This document shows positions 33,916 to 42,627 of a stretch of DNA of 64,000 nt, in pieces. This DNA is from Arthrobacter globiformis. GTDB lineage: Bacteria; Actinomycetota; Actinomycetes; Actinomycetales; Micrococcaceae. The position numbers were made by a program, and so were the translations under genes. Positions within the stretch are counted from its first letter, which is position 1, and each line of letters starts with the position of its first letter. The stretch lies in contig NZ_QLNP01000104.1 of NCBI RefSeq assembly GCF_003261175.1, positions 34,804 to 98,803 on the forward strand, read 5' to 3'. The notes beneath the pieces are model-generated. The model ran no database searches. It saw only the letters and a list, made by a program, of their open reading frames with translations, and was not told the origin of the DNA.

Positions 33916-35499
33916 ATGTCCAGTTGCCTTGACGCCGCACGCCCGGAAACCGCCCCGGCCGGAACCTCCAGGTTCAGGCCTGCCATCCACTTCTCGGCAA
34001 GGGATACCTGGCTGAACGATCCCAATGGCCTGGTTTTTTACGGCGGCCTGTACCACCTCTTCTTCCAGAACAACCCGTACGGCAACGTCTGGGGCAACAT
34101 GTCCTGGGGCCACGCCACCTCCCATGATTTGCTGCACTGGACGCAGCACCCTGTTGCCATTGCCTGCGACGAGACGGAGGACATCTTCTCAGGGAGTGTG
34201 GTAGTCGACCACGGCAACACGTCCGGTTTCGGCACGGCGGACGCACCTGCGCTTGTAGCCATTTACACGAGCGCCTACAAATCCGCGTCCGAGCACAGCG
34301 GCACGCAGGCCCAGTCTCTGGCCTACAGCACAGACGCCGGAATGACGTGGCGAAAATACGACGGAAACCCTGTCCTCACCAGGAACTCCGCGAACTTCCG
34401 CGATCCCAAAGTTTTCCGCTATCAAGGGGACCAGGGTGCCTGCTGGGTCATGGTCGCTGTCGAAGCGCAGCACCAAAAGGTGGTCTTCTACCGTTCGGAA
34501 GACCTCAAATCCTGGCACTTTCTGAGCGACTTCGGCCCGGCCAACGCCGACGGCGGCGAATGGGAGTGCCCCGATCTTTTTCCCTTGGCGGTGGACGGGG
34601 ACCCGGACCACATCAAATGGGTGCTGATCGTAAACATCAACCCCGGGGCAGTGGCGGGAGGTTCCGGCGGCCAGTACTTCGTCGGGCATTTCGACGGTGA
34701 CCGGTTCATACCGGACCCCGACTCGCTCGTGGCTCCCGCAGGGGTGACGTCCATCCACGACCCCAAGACGCGCTCTGCAGCCTTGCAGCAGTGCCTGTGG
34801 CTGGACTGGGGACGCGACTGCTACGCCTCAGTGTCCTTCAGCGATGCCCCCGACAACCGGCGCATCATCATCGGCTGGATGAACAACTGGGACTACGCCA
34901 ACGAGCTGCCCACCGCCCCCTGGCGCTCCTCGATGACCCTCGCCCGTGAAGTGCGCCTCACAGCAGTCAACGGCTCCGCCCGTCTGATCCAGCAACCGGT
35001 CCTGGCCGGCCTCTGCGCAGGAGAAGAGCTGACTCCTGTCAAGGACCACATGGGCGCAGACTCGTTTGAGCTGCGAGATTCAGCCCTTCGGTTGCCGGAG
35101 GCCGTACCCGGCAGCGCCCAAATCATTGAGGCGGAGATACTGCCCGGAAGCGCCGAACGTCTTGAATTGCGGCTCTTCGGAAGCAGTGACAGGAGCAAGG
35201 GCACGGTTCTTAGTTACAACACAACCACCGCCCAGCTCATCCTTGACCGCAGCCAATCAGGAAATACGCGTTTCCACGAAAAGTTCTCATCAGCGGAGTC
35301 AGCCCCGCTGGTCCTTGAGGACGGCGTGCTCAAGTTGCTGATCGTCGTCGACCATTGCTCGGTGGAGGCCTTCGCGCAAGACGGGAGGACGGTCATGACT
35401 GATCTCATCTTCCCCGAAACCGAAAGCCCGGAGAACTCGCTCTCGGCTGTGGGAGGTTCAGCAACAGTACTGAGGCTCGCGGTCTCAACGCTCACCTAA
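33916..35499 (+). CDS. Cytoplasmic GH32 beta-fructofuranosidase
   Basis: 527 aa, five-bladed propeller plus C-terminal beta-sandwich. Nucleophile Asp in TWLNDPNGLV (about residue 36), the FRDPKVF transition-state Asp (about 158-164), and the acid/base Glu in EWECPDLF (about 216-223). The start at 33916 follows AAGAGGAACGCC. No signal peptide is present, so it works inside the cell on imported fructosides such as inulobiose or sucrose. It precedes the GH91 gene by 23 bp. Confidence 0.92.
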   Translation: MSSCLDAARPETAPAGTSRFRPAIHFSARDTWLNDPNGLVFYGGLYHLFFQNNPYGNVWGNMSWGHATSHDLLHWTQHPVAIACDETEDIFSGSVVVDHGNTSGFGTADAPALVAIYTSAYKSASEHSGTQAQSLAYSTDAGMTWRKYDGNPVLTRNSANFRDPKVFRYQGDQGACWVMVAVEAQHQKVVFYRSEDLKSWHFLSDFGPANADGGEWECPDLFPLAVDGDPDHIKWVLIVNINPGAVAGGSGGQYFVGHFDGDRFIPDPDSLVAPAGVTSIHDPKTRSAALQQCLWLDWGRDCYASVSFSDAPDNRRIIIGWMNNWDYANELPTAPWRSSMTLAREVRLTAVNGSARLIQQPVLAGLCAGEELTPVKDHMGADSFELRDSALRLPEAVPGSAQIIEAEILPGSAERLELRLFGSSDRSKGTVLSYNTTTAQLILDRSQSGNTRFHEKFSSAESAPLVLEDGVLKLLIVVDHCSVEAFAQDGRTVMTDLIFPETESPENSLSAVGGSATVLRLAVSTLT

Positions 35500-35522
35500 C
35501 CGCAATACAAAGGGAAGAACAT

Positions 35523-36863
35523 ATGCCAAGCAACAACTGCTACGACGTGACGACGTGGCCCGTCGGCGATCCGTCCGAGGACGTCGGCGAAGTAATCAAC
35601 AGCATCATCGCTGACATCAAGGACCGGCAAACCGTCACCGATGCGAACAACGGCGGAAAGCCAGGCGCGGTGATCTACATTCCGCCCGGAGACTACCACC
35701 TCCGTACGCAGGTGGTGATCGACATCAGCTTCCTCCGAATCGAGGGCTCGGGACACGGCTTTACGTCGTCGAGCATCCGGTTCAACGTTCCCGAAGACGA
35801 ATGGCCCGACTTGCATGAATTGTGGCCCGGGGGGAGCCGCATCCTCGTCGACCTTCCCCCCGGCGGAGACGGGGAGGAATCCAGGGGAGCCGCCTTCTAC
35901 GTTGAGCGAAGCGGGAGCCCGCGGATCAGCTCCGTCGAGTTCTCCAACTTCTGCATCGACGGGTTGCACTTCACCGCGGATGGCTCGGACAAGCATCCGG
36001 AGAACACCTACGTCAACGGCAAGACCGGGATCTATGTCGCGAGCGCCAACGACTCATTCCGCGTAAACGGAATGGGCTTCGTCTACCTCGAAAACGCTCT
36101 CACCATCTACAACGCAGACGCGCTTTCCGTTCACGACAACTTCATCGCCGAATGCGGAAGCTGCATTGAGCTGCGCGGGTGGGGGCAGGCATCAAAGATC
36201 ACCGACAACCTGGTCGGGGCAGGCTTCAAGGGTCATTCGATCTACGCCGAGAACCACGGCGGGCTCCTGATCACCGCGAACAATGTCTTCCCCCGTGGTG
36301 CAAGCAGCGTCCACCTCAACGGCGTCACGCGTTCAAGCATTACCAACAACCGCTTGCATTCGTTCTATCCCGGGATGGTGATGCTCGCAGCGAACAGCTC
36401 GGAAAACCTCGTGGCCACGAACCACTTCCTGCGTGACCATGAGCCTTGGACGCCGTTCCTGGGAGTCGACAACGGACTGGACGACCTCAACGGACTTCTC
36501 TGTGTCAGCGGCAACAACAACTCTGTCATCGGCAATCACTTCTCCCAGATCATCGACTCACAGAGCATCCGGCCAACAGGTGCGACGCCCGTCGTCATCC
36601 GGCTGACGGCGGGGGCTGGCAATTTCGTCTCCAACAACCACGTGGTGGCGATGGACGTCCGCGCCACGTCTAGCGGCTCCGCCTTCGAAGCTCAGGTGGA
36701 CGCTTTGTTGACGACCGAGGCTTCAGAAGGCCTCGCTGTTACGGCCGTCATGGTCGATTCCGAATCAGCCCGGAATACGATCCTTGATTCCGGAAGTGAC
36801 GCCCAAGTTATCGCAGACAGGGCTGCTAACGCCTTTCGGGCCACACCCGCAATCGGTTCCTAG
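35523..36863 (+). CDS. GH91 difructose-anhydride enzyme, probably the intracellular DFA III hydrolase
   Basis: 446 aa, right-handed beta-helix. Closely resembles Arthrobacter inulin fructotransferase (GH91), for example the opening CYDVTTWPVG, the segment VIYIPPGDYHLRTQVVIDIS, GFVYLENALTIYNADALSV, IAECGSCIELRGWGQA and the late GLDDLNGLL. Two acidic pairs spaced by 11 residues as in the known catalytic Asp/Glu pair are present (D199/E210 and D205/E216). Secreted inulin fructotransferases carry a signal peptide; this one has none, which fits the intracellular GH91 hydrolase that opens DFA III to inulobiose. The GH32 next door would then split inulobiose. DFA I specificity or a transferase role cannot be ruled out. 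Confidence 0.85.
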   Translation: MPSNNCYDVTTWPVGDPSEDVGEVINSIIADIKDRQTVTDANNGGKPGAVIYIPPGDYHLRTQVVIDISFLRIEGSGHGFTSSSIRFNVPEDEWPDLHELWPGGSRILVDLPPGGDGEESRGAAFYVERSGSPRISSVEFSNFCIDGLHFTADGSDKHPENTYVNGKTGIYVASANDSFRVNGMGFVYLENALTIYNADALSVHDNFIAECGSCIELRGWGQASKITDNLVGAGFKGHSIYAENHGGLLITANNVFPRGASSVHLNGVTRSSITNNRLHSFYPGMVMLAANSSENLVATNHFLRDHEPWTPFLGVDNGLDDLNGLLCVSGNNNSVIGNHFSQIIDSQSIRPTGATPVVIRLTAGAGNFVSNNHVVAMDVRATSSGSAFEAQVDALLTTEASEGLAVTAVMVDSESARNTILDSGSDAQVIADRAANAFRATPAIGS

Positions 36864-36873
36864 GCGGGACAGA

Positions 36874-36911
36874 TTGCGGACGACGGCGGGAGGTCCCGCC
36901 GTCGTCCGCAA
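36874..36911. terminator. Long perfect hairpin after the GH91 gene
   Basis: 18-bp arms (36874-36891 and 36894-36911) are perfectly complementary with a 2-nt loop; the left arm starts TTGCGGACGACGG. It lacks a U-tract but is placed as an operon terminator, 10 bp past the stop codon. Confidence 0.7.
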
Positions 36912-36954
36912 CCGGCCGTATCCGTGCCCCTCAGCTGTCAGTACACTGGGACGC

Positions 36955-38382
36955 ATGACCGAGCAGGAACCTGCCCAGGTCGAAGACGCCGACGCTCCGC
37001 TTCTGGCCGATCCCGACGCCGTCGACACCTCCCTACGCAGTCCGCAACAGCGGTCCCGGACCTTCGCCGGGATCCTGGTAAACACGGCCCTTGCCAACCT
37101 CACCACCAGCTACCTCTGGTTCGCGCTGACGTTCTGGGTGTATCTGGAGACCCGCAACGTGATCGCCACCGGGGTGGTCGGCGGCGTGTACATGCTGTTG
37201 ATCGCCCTCTCCAGCATCAGCTTCGGCACCTTCGTGGACCGCTACCGCAAGCTGGCCGTGATGCGCTTCGCTGCCGGATTCACCCTGGTGATGTTCGTGC
37301 TGGCCGGGGTCATGTTCCTACTGGCACCCACCGCCCTGATCCTGGACCTGACGCAGCCCTGGTTCTGGATCTTCACGCTGATCATCCTGGTGGGTGCGGT
37401 GGTGGAAAACATGCGGAACATTGCCCTGTCCACCACGGTCACCATCCTCATCGAGCCGGACCGGAGGGCCAACGCCAACGGGCTGGTGGGCATGGTGCAG
37501 GGACTGATGTTCATCGTCACCTCACTGCTCTCCGGGCTGTCCGTCGGGTTGCTGGGCATGGGGTGGACGATCGCTGTCGCCTTGGTGCTCACGGCCCTGG
37601 CGTTCGCGCACCTGCTCACCCTGCGCATGCCCGAGGAACTGCGCGCGGCCGCCACCGATGCGCAAGGCGGATTCGATCTGCGCGGTTCACTCGCTGCCGT
37701 GCTTGCCATCGCCGGACTGTTCGCGCTCATCCTGTTTTCCACGTTCAACAACTTCATCGGCGGCGTCTACATGGCGCTGATGGATCCGTACGGACTGGAG
37801 ATGTTCTCCGTGGAGATGTGGGGGGCCGTCTTCGCTCTCGGGTCCACCGGGTTCATTGTGGGCGGCGCACTGATCGGCAAATTCGGGCTTGGTGCCAATC
37901 CGCTGCGCACCCTGCTCATCGCAGTGGCCGTAATGGGGCTCCTCGGCGCCGTGTTCACACTGCGGGAGTGGGCCTGGCTGTACGTCGCGGGCATCTGGCT
38001 GTACCTGGTCCTCATACCGTTCGTGGAGGCCGCCGAGCAGACCGTCATCCAGCAGGTGGTGCCCCTGCCCCGCCAGGGCCGGGTGTTCGGCTTTGCCATG
38101 GCCTTCGAGGCCGCTGCGGCGCCGGTCACCGCATTCCTGATTGCCCCGATCGCCCAGTTCTGGATCATCCCGTGGGCGCGGTCCCCCGAGGGCGCAGCCC
38201 GGCTGGCCCCGCTCCTGGGCGAGGGCACCTCCCGCGGGATCGCGCTGGTGTTCCTGGTGGCTGGAATCATCCTGATCGTGGCCGCATTGGCGGCCTTTCT
38301 GACGCCGGTCTACCGCCAGGTTTCGGCATCGTATGCGCGGGCGGCCTCGGACGCCCCGGAGACTGCGGCACCCTCCGCATGA
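36955..38382 (+). CDS. MFS transporter
   Basis: 475 aa with twelve predicted membrane segments beginning at FAGILVNTALANLTTSYLWFALTFWVY. The loop between helices 2 and 3 holds the MFS signature in the form FGTFVDRYRKLAVM. The ATG at 36955 lies 44 bp after the hairpin; the frame upstream overlaps that hairpin and is unlikely to be translated. The closest functional type would be the EntS/macrolide-efflux-like group, but no substrate can be assigned. Confidence 0.85.
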   Translation: MTEQEPAQVEDADAPLLADPDAVDTSLRSPQQRSRTFAGILVNTALANLTTSYLWFALTFWVYLETRNVIATGVVGGVYMLLIALSSISFGTFVDRYRKLAVMRFAAGFTLVMFVLAGVMFLLAPTALILDLTQPWFWIFTLIILVGAVVENMRNIALSTTVTILIEPDRRANANGLVGMVQGLMFIVTSLLSGLSVGLLGMGWTIAVALVLTALAFAHLLTLRMPEELRAAATDAQGGFDLRGSLAAVLAIAGLFALILFSTFNNFIGGVYMALMDPYGLEMFSVEMWGAVFALGSTGFIVGGALIGKFGLGANPLRTLLIAVAVMGLLGAVFTLREWAWLYVAGIWLYLVLIPFVEAAEQTVIQQVVPLPRQGRVFGFAMAFEAAAAPVTAFLIAPIAQFWIIPWARSPEGAARLAPLLGEGTSRGIALVFLVAGIILIVAALAAFLTPVYRQVSASYARAASDAPETAAPSA

Positions 38383-38395
38383 GTAAACGGCGCTT

Positions 38396-38761
38396 TCACG
38401 GCGTGCTGCCGTGACCGGTCCCGCCTGCTTTTTGAATCGAGGCCGCGGTCCGGCTGATGACGACGATCCGCACGGCCACGCCCGCCAGGACCAGGACTAC
38501 GCCCAGCGCGATCAGGATCCAGGTAGGAACCGCGGCGGCCTCGATCCTGCGGTAGCAGTCCGCCGCTGCTTTGGCGCCACGGTGGAGCGCGTCGAATGCC
38601 TCCGCGGCACGGCTGTCTGGTAACAGCGGGCTGCCACAAAGCGGGCCGGTCTGCTGCAGTCCGAGGACGATCCCGGCAAGGAGCACAGCGAATCCGGCTC
38701 CGATCAGCCAGAGCCAGACCTGCCATACGGCGGAATTCCGCCGGACCGATGAACCTCGCAC
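38396..38761 (-). CDS. Small two-helix membrane protein
   Basis: 121 aa. Hydrophobic helices at about residues 14-35 and 80-102 flank a loop with two cysteines (GPLCGSP and AADCYRR) that could form an extracytoplasmic disulfide. The loop-with-Cys arrangement is common in unnamed actinobacterial membrane proteins. Converges on the MFS gene with 13 bp between stops. Function unknown. Confidence 0.6.
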   Translation of the reverse strand: MRGSSVRRNSAVWQVWLWLIGAGFAVLLAGIVLGLQQTGPLCGSPLLPDSRAAEAFDALHRGAKAAADCYRRIEAAAVPTWILIALGVVLVLAGVAVRIVVISRTAASIQKAGGTGHGSTP

Positions 38762-38821
38762 GTCACTCCCTAGATAGCGGCAGTACCGAAATCATAAGGG
38801 AATTGTCCTGAAGCGGATGAG

Positions 38822-38837
38822 GGCGGGACGTCCCGCC
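38822..38837. repeat. Perfect 16-bp GC palindrome between two membrane-protein genes
   Basis: GGCGGGACGTCCCGCC. The right half continues into TCCCGCCGTCGT (38831-38842), which is identical to part of the hairpin at 36894-36905; GGGCGGGACGTC recurs once more at 39326-39337. It may be a terminator for the minus-strand gene upstream. Confidence 0.7.
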
Positions 38838-38849
38838 GTCGTACTTCGC

Positions 38850-39191
38850 TCAGGCGCAGCGCGCCTGGGTCGTGTCAATGATGGCCATCTGGCCGGTTTC
38901 GGGGACACCGGGAAATTGCACGTGCTGGGGCTCAGCAGCGGCAACCGGCGTCTCCTGCTGGGAGCGCATGCGAACCAGCGCCACCGCGGAAATGAGGAAC
39001 CAGGCGACGTTCGTGACCACGGACGGCCACGCTTCGTGAAATGCACCATTGACAATGAAGGCGCACGAACCGAGGAGATTCGCGGTCTGGAAGCCCTTGC
39101 CGGCCTTCAGCCAACCCATGGACACAGCCAGGTACGCACTCAGAATCGCAACAGCGCCTGCCCAACCGGAGATTTCCCACAGCAGTTCCAT
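38850..39191 (-). CDS. CBU_0592-like membrane protein
   Basis: 113 aa with three hydrophobic helices in the first 78 residues (GWAGAVAILSAYLAVSMGWL, FQTANLLGSCAFIVNGAFHE, VVTNVAWFLISAVALVRM). The pattern matches the CBU_0592 family, whose role is unknown. A hydrophilic tail of about 35 residues follows. GAAAGGACATC precedes the ATG. Divergent from a LysR gene. Confidence 0.7.
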   Translation of the reverse strand: MELLWEISGWAGAVAILSAYLAVSMGWLKAGKGFQTANLLGSCAFIVNGAFHEAWPSVVTNVAWFLISAVALVRMRSQQETPVAAAEPQHVQFPGVPETGQMAIIDTTQARCA

Positions 39192-39451
39192 GATGTCCTT
39201 TCAGGATTGATGCCCGCTGCCATCCGCCGGGCGGAGTGGAGATGACGGGCCATATGTTGTTGTTGGTAAGGGGCGCCATTGCCGACGGGATCAGGCATCG
39301 CTGAACTGTGTGTGCTCAGCCGTCCGGGCGGGACGTCATTCGCTGGACCGCCCGGCCTGTCTCTTACCCCTACTTTTAACAGCAATTATGAGTAAGAAGG
39401 GTCTTTAGATCAATTGCATTCCGCTGAAGACATGGTTTAGAACTACTTAAC

Positions 39452-40378
39452 ATGGATATTGATCCGCGCCGGCTGCGAGTTCTTCTTGCGGTTGCCCGCA
39501 CAGGCGGGGTGCTCGCCGCTGCTGACGAACTGGGAATTTCGCCCTCCGCTGTGTCCCAGCAACTCACTAAGTTGGAGGACGAGACGGGGCACGCCCTGGT
39601 GGTGCGCACGCCCAAGGGCTCGGTTTTGACACCCGCCGGCCTGGCCGTAGCCGAAGCCGGCGAGGAGATCGAACGCGCACTCAGCGTCGCCCGCGCGCGG
39701 ATGGAAGGCGGGGCCAAGATCGCGGGGGTTGTGAGAGTGGGCGGCTTCACCAGCTTTGTCCGCACGGTGGTGATCCCGCGCCTGCCCGAGTGGCGCGTCC
39801 AGTACCCGCAATTACAGATCCGGATGATTGAGGACGACTTTCCAGCCTTGATGCGGCTGCTCCGGCAGCGCGCTCTCGACGCCGTCGTGATCGAGCTCGA
39901 TTCGACGACGACGGCCGGGCAGCGTTCGCTGGGCGCCGGAATGATCGAGGAACCCCTCCTCGACGAGCCCTGGAAACTCGTGGTTCCCGCGGGTGCGCTC
40001 CTTACCACCGAGAACATCGACCTTGGCCGCCTGCCACTGCCGTGGCTCGGCGTCGAGTCCTCAGCAGCCAACGCTTCGGTCCTCGGCCGGCTCCGTGAGT
40101 CAACGGGCGCCCAGTTGGAGACCGTCCATCAGTACCAGGACACGCTGACCGCTCTCGCACTCGTCGCGGCGGGTGAGGGGGTCGCCATCGTGCCCACCCT
40201 GGCGTTGACCGGCCTCGTCCAGGACGGGGTGGATGTCCTGGACGTCCCCGGGCTGGGTACGCGGCGCATCGTTCTCCGACGGTTCGACCGGCGACGGTCA
40301 GCCAGCCTGCCTGTGGACACCGTGGCCCGCCTTCTGCGCGAATCGGCTGCGGCCTTCGACACGCGGTCGACGTCGTGA
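39452..40378 (+). CDS. LysR-family regulator
   Basis: 308 aa. HTH at residues 1-60: LRVLLAVARTGGVLAAADELGISPSAVSQQLTKLE, followed by the substrate-binding domain from about residue 88 (GVVRVGGFTSFVRTVVIPRL). Divergent, across 260 bp with no other gene, from the CBU_0592-like protein. That spacer holds an A/T-rich part (39373-39450) suited to promoters but no clear operator. Target unknown. Confidence 0.87.
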   Translation: MDIDPRRLRVLLAVARTGGVLAAADELGISPSAVSQQLTKLEDETGHALVVRTPKGSVLTPAGLAVAEAGEEIERALSVARARMEGGAKIAGVVRVGGFTSFVRTVVIPRLPEWRVQYPQLQIRMIEDDFPALMRLLRQRALDAVVIELDSTTTAGQRSLGAGMIEEPLLDEPWKLVVPAGALLTTENIDLGRLPLPWLGVESSAANASVLGRLRESTGAQLETVHQYQDTLTALALVAAGEGVAIVPTLALTGLVQDGVDVLDVPGLGTRRIVLRRFDRRRSASLPVDTVARLLRESAAAFDTRSTS

Positions 40379-40531
40379 GCTTTTCCCTATTTGTCCGGAG
40401 TTATCTGGACAAATAGGCGGGGTGTGGCTATTTCCGGCCGCCTGATCCAGGCATAGTGTGGAAGCACCACCGATGGAGCGGCTGGGACGCGGAATCAGCG
40501 TTTCCATCCTCGACAAACAAAGGAGACTGTC

Positions 40532-40681
40532 ATGTTGCTTTGGATAGCCATCATTATCGCGGTTCTCTGGCTGCTCGGCCTGCTCGGCAACATCGGCGGC
40601 GGGTTAATTCACCTGCTTTTGGTTATAGCCGTGGTGGTCCTGATCTTCCACTTCGTCCGCGGCAGGTCCTCGCGGGTGTAG
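40532..40681 (+). CDS. Lmo0937-type small membrane protein
   Basis: 49 aa: MLLWIAIIIAVLWLLGLLGN, a GGG linker, then a second helix LIHLLLVIAVVVLIFHFVRG. This matches the lmo0937 (DUF5670) group of tiny two-helix proteins found across bacteria, often stress-induced. AAAGGAGACTGTC gives a strong ribosome site. It is followed by a strong terminator. Role unknown. Confidence 0.8.
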   Translation: MLLWIAIIIAVLWLLGLLGNIGGGLIHLLLVIAVVVLIFHFVRGRSSRV

Positions 40682-40707
40682 CTTGCCGCTGCGATTGACC
40701 TCTACGG

Positions 40708-40750
40708 AAACAGGGAAGCCGGGCGCAGGTCGCACCCGGCTTCCCTGTTT
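40708..40750. terminator. Bidirectional terminator
   Basis: Perfect 16-bp arms AAACAGGGAAGCCGGG (40708-40723) and CCCGGCTTCCCTGTTT (40735-40750) with an 11-nt loop, between the convergent lmo0937-type gene and the permease. Confidence 0.88.
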
Positions 40751-40787
40751 CCCGATCAATGTGTGGGGCAGCCCAGCGGCAGCATGG

Positions 40788-42371
40788 TCACCGGGCGCCG
40801 GCGCTAGCTTCGTCCTCCACGTCCTTGGGTGCCGCGAGATCCATCTCGAGCAGCGGCACCACTTTGGACTTGGTGATGAATCGGTGAGACAGCCATAGGA
40901 CAATGAAGACCGGCAACCCGATGTAGGACGAAAGCACCTCCATCACCCTCCCGGCAAGCACAGCCTCGTAGTTCTGTCCCGCGATCACAAGGACCAGCAG
41001 GGCGAAGGCCAGCAGTGGGCCAATGGGGAAAAGGGACGCTTTGTACGGCAGGTCGCTGAGCTTGTTCCCCTGGGCGAGAAAGCCCCGCCTGAAACGGTAG
41101 TGGGAGACCGCGATCCCCGCCCAGACGATGAACCCGCACAGGCCTGACATGTTCAGCAGCCAGGAGTAGGCCGCGCCCTGACCGACGATCGCGGAGACGA
41201 ACCCGAAGAGTCCCACGGCCGCCGTCGCCAGCAGCGCCGGGATCGGCACGCCACGTGTATTGGTTCGGCCGAAGATCTTCGGCGCCATCCCGTCATGTGC
41301 CATGGCGTAAAGCATCCGGGTGGAGGCATAGAGTCCGGAGTTGCCCGCGGACAGGATGGCGGTCAGGATCACCGCGTTCATGAGGGCCGCCGCGAAGGCG
41401 ATGCCGGCGCGCGAGAAGACCAGGGTAAAGGGCGAGGCTGCAACATCGGCCTCGCCGGAGGCCAGCAGGCTCGGATCCGAGAAAGGGATCAGGCAGCCGA
41501 TGATAAAGATGGCACCAATGTAGAAAAGCATGATTCGCCAGAAGACAGTGCGGATAGCTTTCGGCACTTCCCGACGCGGGTTTTTGGCTTCGCCTGCGGC
41601 CACGCCCACCAGCTCGGTGCCCTGGAAGGAGAACCCGGCAATCATGAAGACCGAGATGATCGAGACCCATCCCCCATGGAACACATCATCGCGGTTTTCC
41701 CAGTTACTCAGTCCCGGGGAGTTGCCCCCAAGGATGCCGGAGATCATCAGCACTCCGGCGATCAGGAAGAGCACCACTGCGGTGACCTTGATGAGGGAGA
41801 GCCAGAACTCAGATTCACCAAAGGACTTCGCCGAGAGGGCGTTGAGGCCCGCCAACACCAGCAGAAAAATTCCGGCCCAGACCCAGCCGGGGACCCCCGG
41901 GAACCAGAAGTCCATGATGATTCCGGCCGCGACCAGCTCGGCAGCCACTGTGATGGCCCAGTTGAACCAATAGTTCCAGCCGATCGCGAACCCAAAGGAC
42001 GGGGAGACAAATCGGGTGGCAAAGGACTGGAAGGAGCCGGCGACAGGAATTTTGGCCGACATTTCGCCCAGTGACTGCATCAACAGGAATACCATCAGTC
42101 CGACCAGCGCGTAGGCGGCCAACGCACCGCCGGGGCCCGCCTGGGAAATGGTGCCGCCCGAGGCCACGAAGAGCCCGGTACCGATCGCACCGCCTATGGC
42201 GATCATCTGCAGGTGGCGGCTGCTTAGCCCGCGCTTGAGTTCGTTGGCGGTTTCCTTGGGGGCGTGACCTGCCCCTGTGCCTGTGCCTGTGCCTGGGGCG
42301 TATCCGGGTCGTGCCACTGCATCGTCATTGATTGCAGTGGAAGTTGTTTGCGTGAGGGAGTTGAGTCCCAT
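40788..42371 (-). CDS. APC-family amino-acid permease
   Basis: 527 aa, twelve membrane segments. The opening KRGLSSRHLQMIAIGGAIGTGLFVASG and the loop GAGSFQSFATRFV-like segment (VAGSFQSFATRFVSPSFGFA) are characteristic of the AAT group (GABA, lysine, aromatic amino acids). A glycine/threonine repeat GTGTGTGAG (from a CCTGTG DNA repeat at 42273-42295) lies in the extended N-terminus. The ligand is not determined. It may serve nitrogen compounds connected to the demethylation genes downstream, which is only inferred. Confidence 0.87.
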   Translation of the reverse strand: MGLNSLTQTTSTAINDDAVARPGYAPGTGTGTGAGHAPKETANELKRGLSSRHLQMIAIGGAIGTGLFVASGGTISQAGPGGALAAYALVGLMVFLLMQSLGEMSAKIPVAGSFQSFATRFVSPSFGFAIGWNYWFNWAITVAAELVAAGIIMDFWFPGVPGWVWAGIFLLVLAGLNALSAKSFGESEFWLSLIKVTAVVLFLIAGVLMISGILGGNSPGLSNWENRDDVFHGGWVSIISVFMIAGFSFQGTELVGVAAGEAKNPRREVPKAIRTVFWRIMLFYIGAIFIIGCLIPFSDPSLLASGEADVAASPFTLVFSRAGIAFAAALMNAVILTAILSAGNSGLYASTRMLYAMAHDGMAPKIFGRTNTRGVPIPALLATAAVGLFGFVSAIVGQGAAYSWLLNMSGLCGFIVWAGIAVSHYRFRRGFLAQGNKLSDLPYKASLFPIGPLLAFALLVLVIAGQNYEAVLAGRVMEVLSSYIGLPVFIVLWLSHRFITKSKVVPLLEMDLAAPKDVEDEASAGAR

Positions 42372-42538
42372 GGTGCCTCCGGGAAGGTAGCTGCAGTGGA
42401 TTGAACTTTCCGGCGGGCCCGGCCGGGAAGGACGGTGATCAAGCTAACACATGGAAAGAATGAGCCCTCTGACGAAGCGAATGTTGCCCGGCGAATGCCT
42501 GAAGTCTTACGAATAGGCCCGGAAAGCGACGGCCCGAG

Positions 42539-42555
42539 CATAAGAGTTTCTTATG
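42539..42555. promoter_or_regulatory. Inverted repeat upstream of the large unknown protein
   Basis: CATAAGAGTTTCTTATG, a perfect 7-bp inverted repeat with a 3-bp centre, 73 bp upstream of the start at 42628 in the spacer between it and the divergent permease. A candidate operator; the rest of this 256-bp spacer holds nothing else recognisable. Confidence 0.5.
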
Positions 42556-42627
42556 TATGGAGAAAAAACTCATCATGCATGCTTACCCATTGCTACGTTC
42601 TTCGGGACCCCTCAACGGAAGGAAGAC

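Noticed and set aside
42273-42295. CCTGTG repeat in the permease N-terminus as a phase-variation tract
   Set aside because: The repeat unit is 6 bp, so changes in copy number keep the frame (GT units in GTGTGTGAG); it can change length but not switch the gene off.
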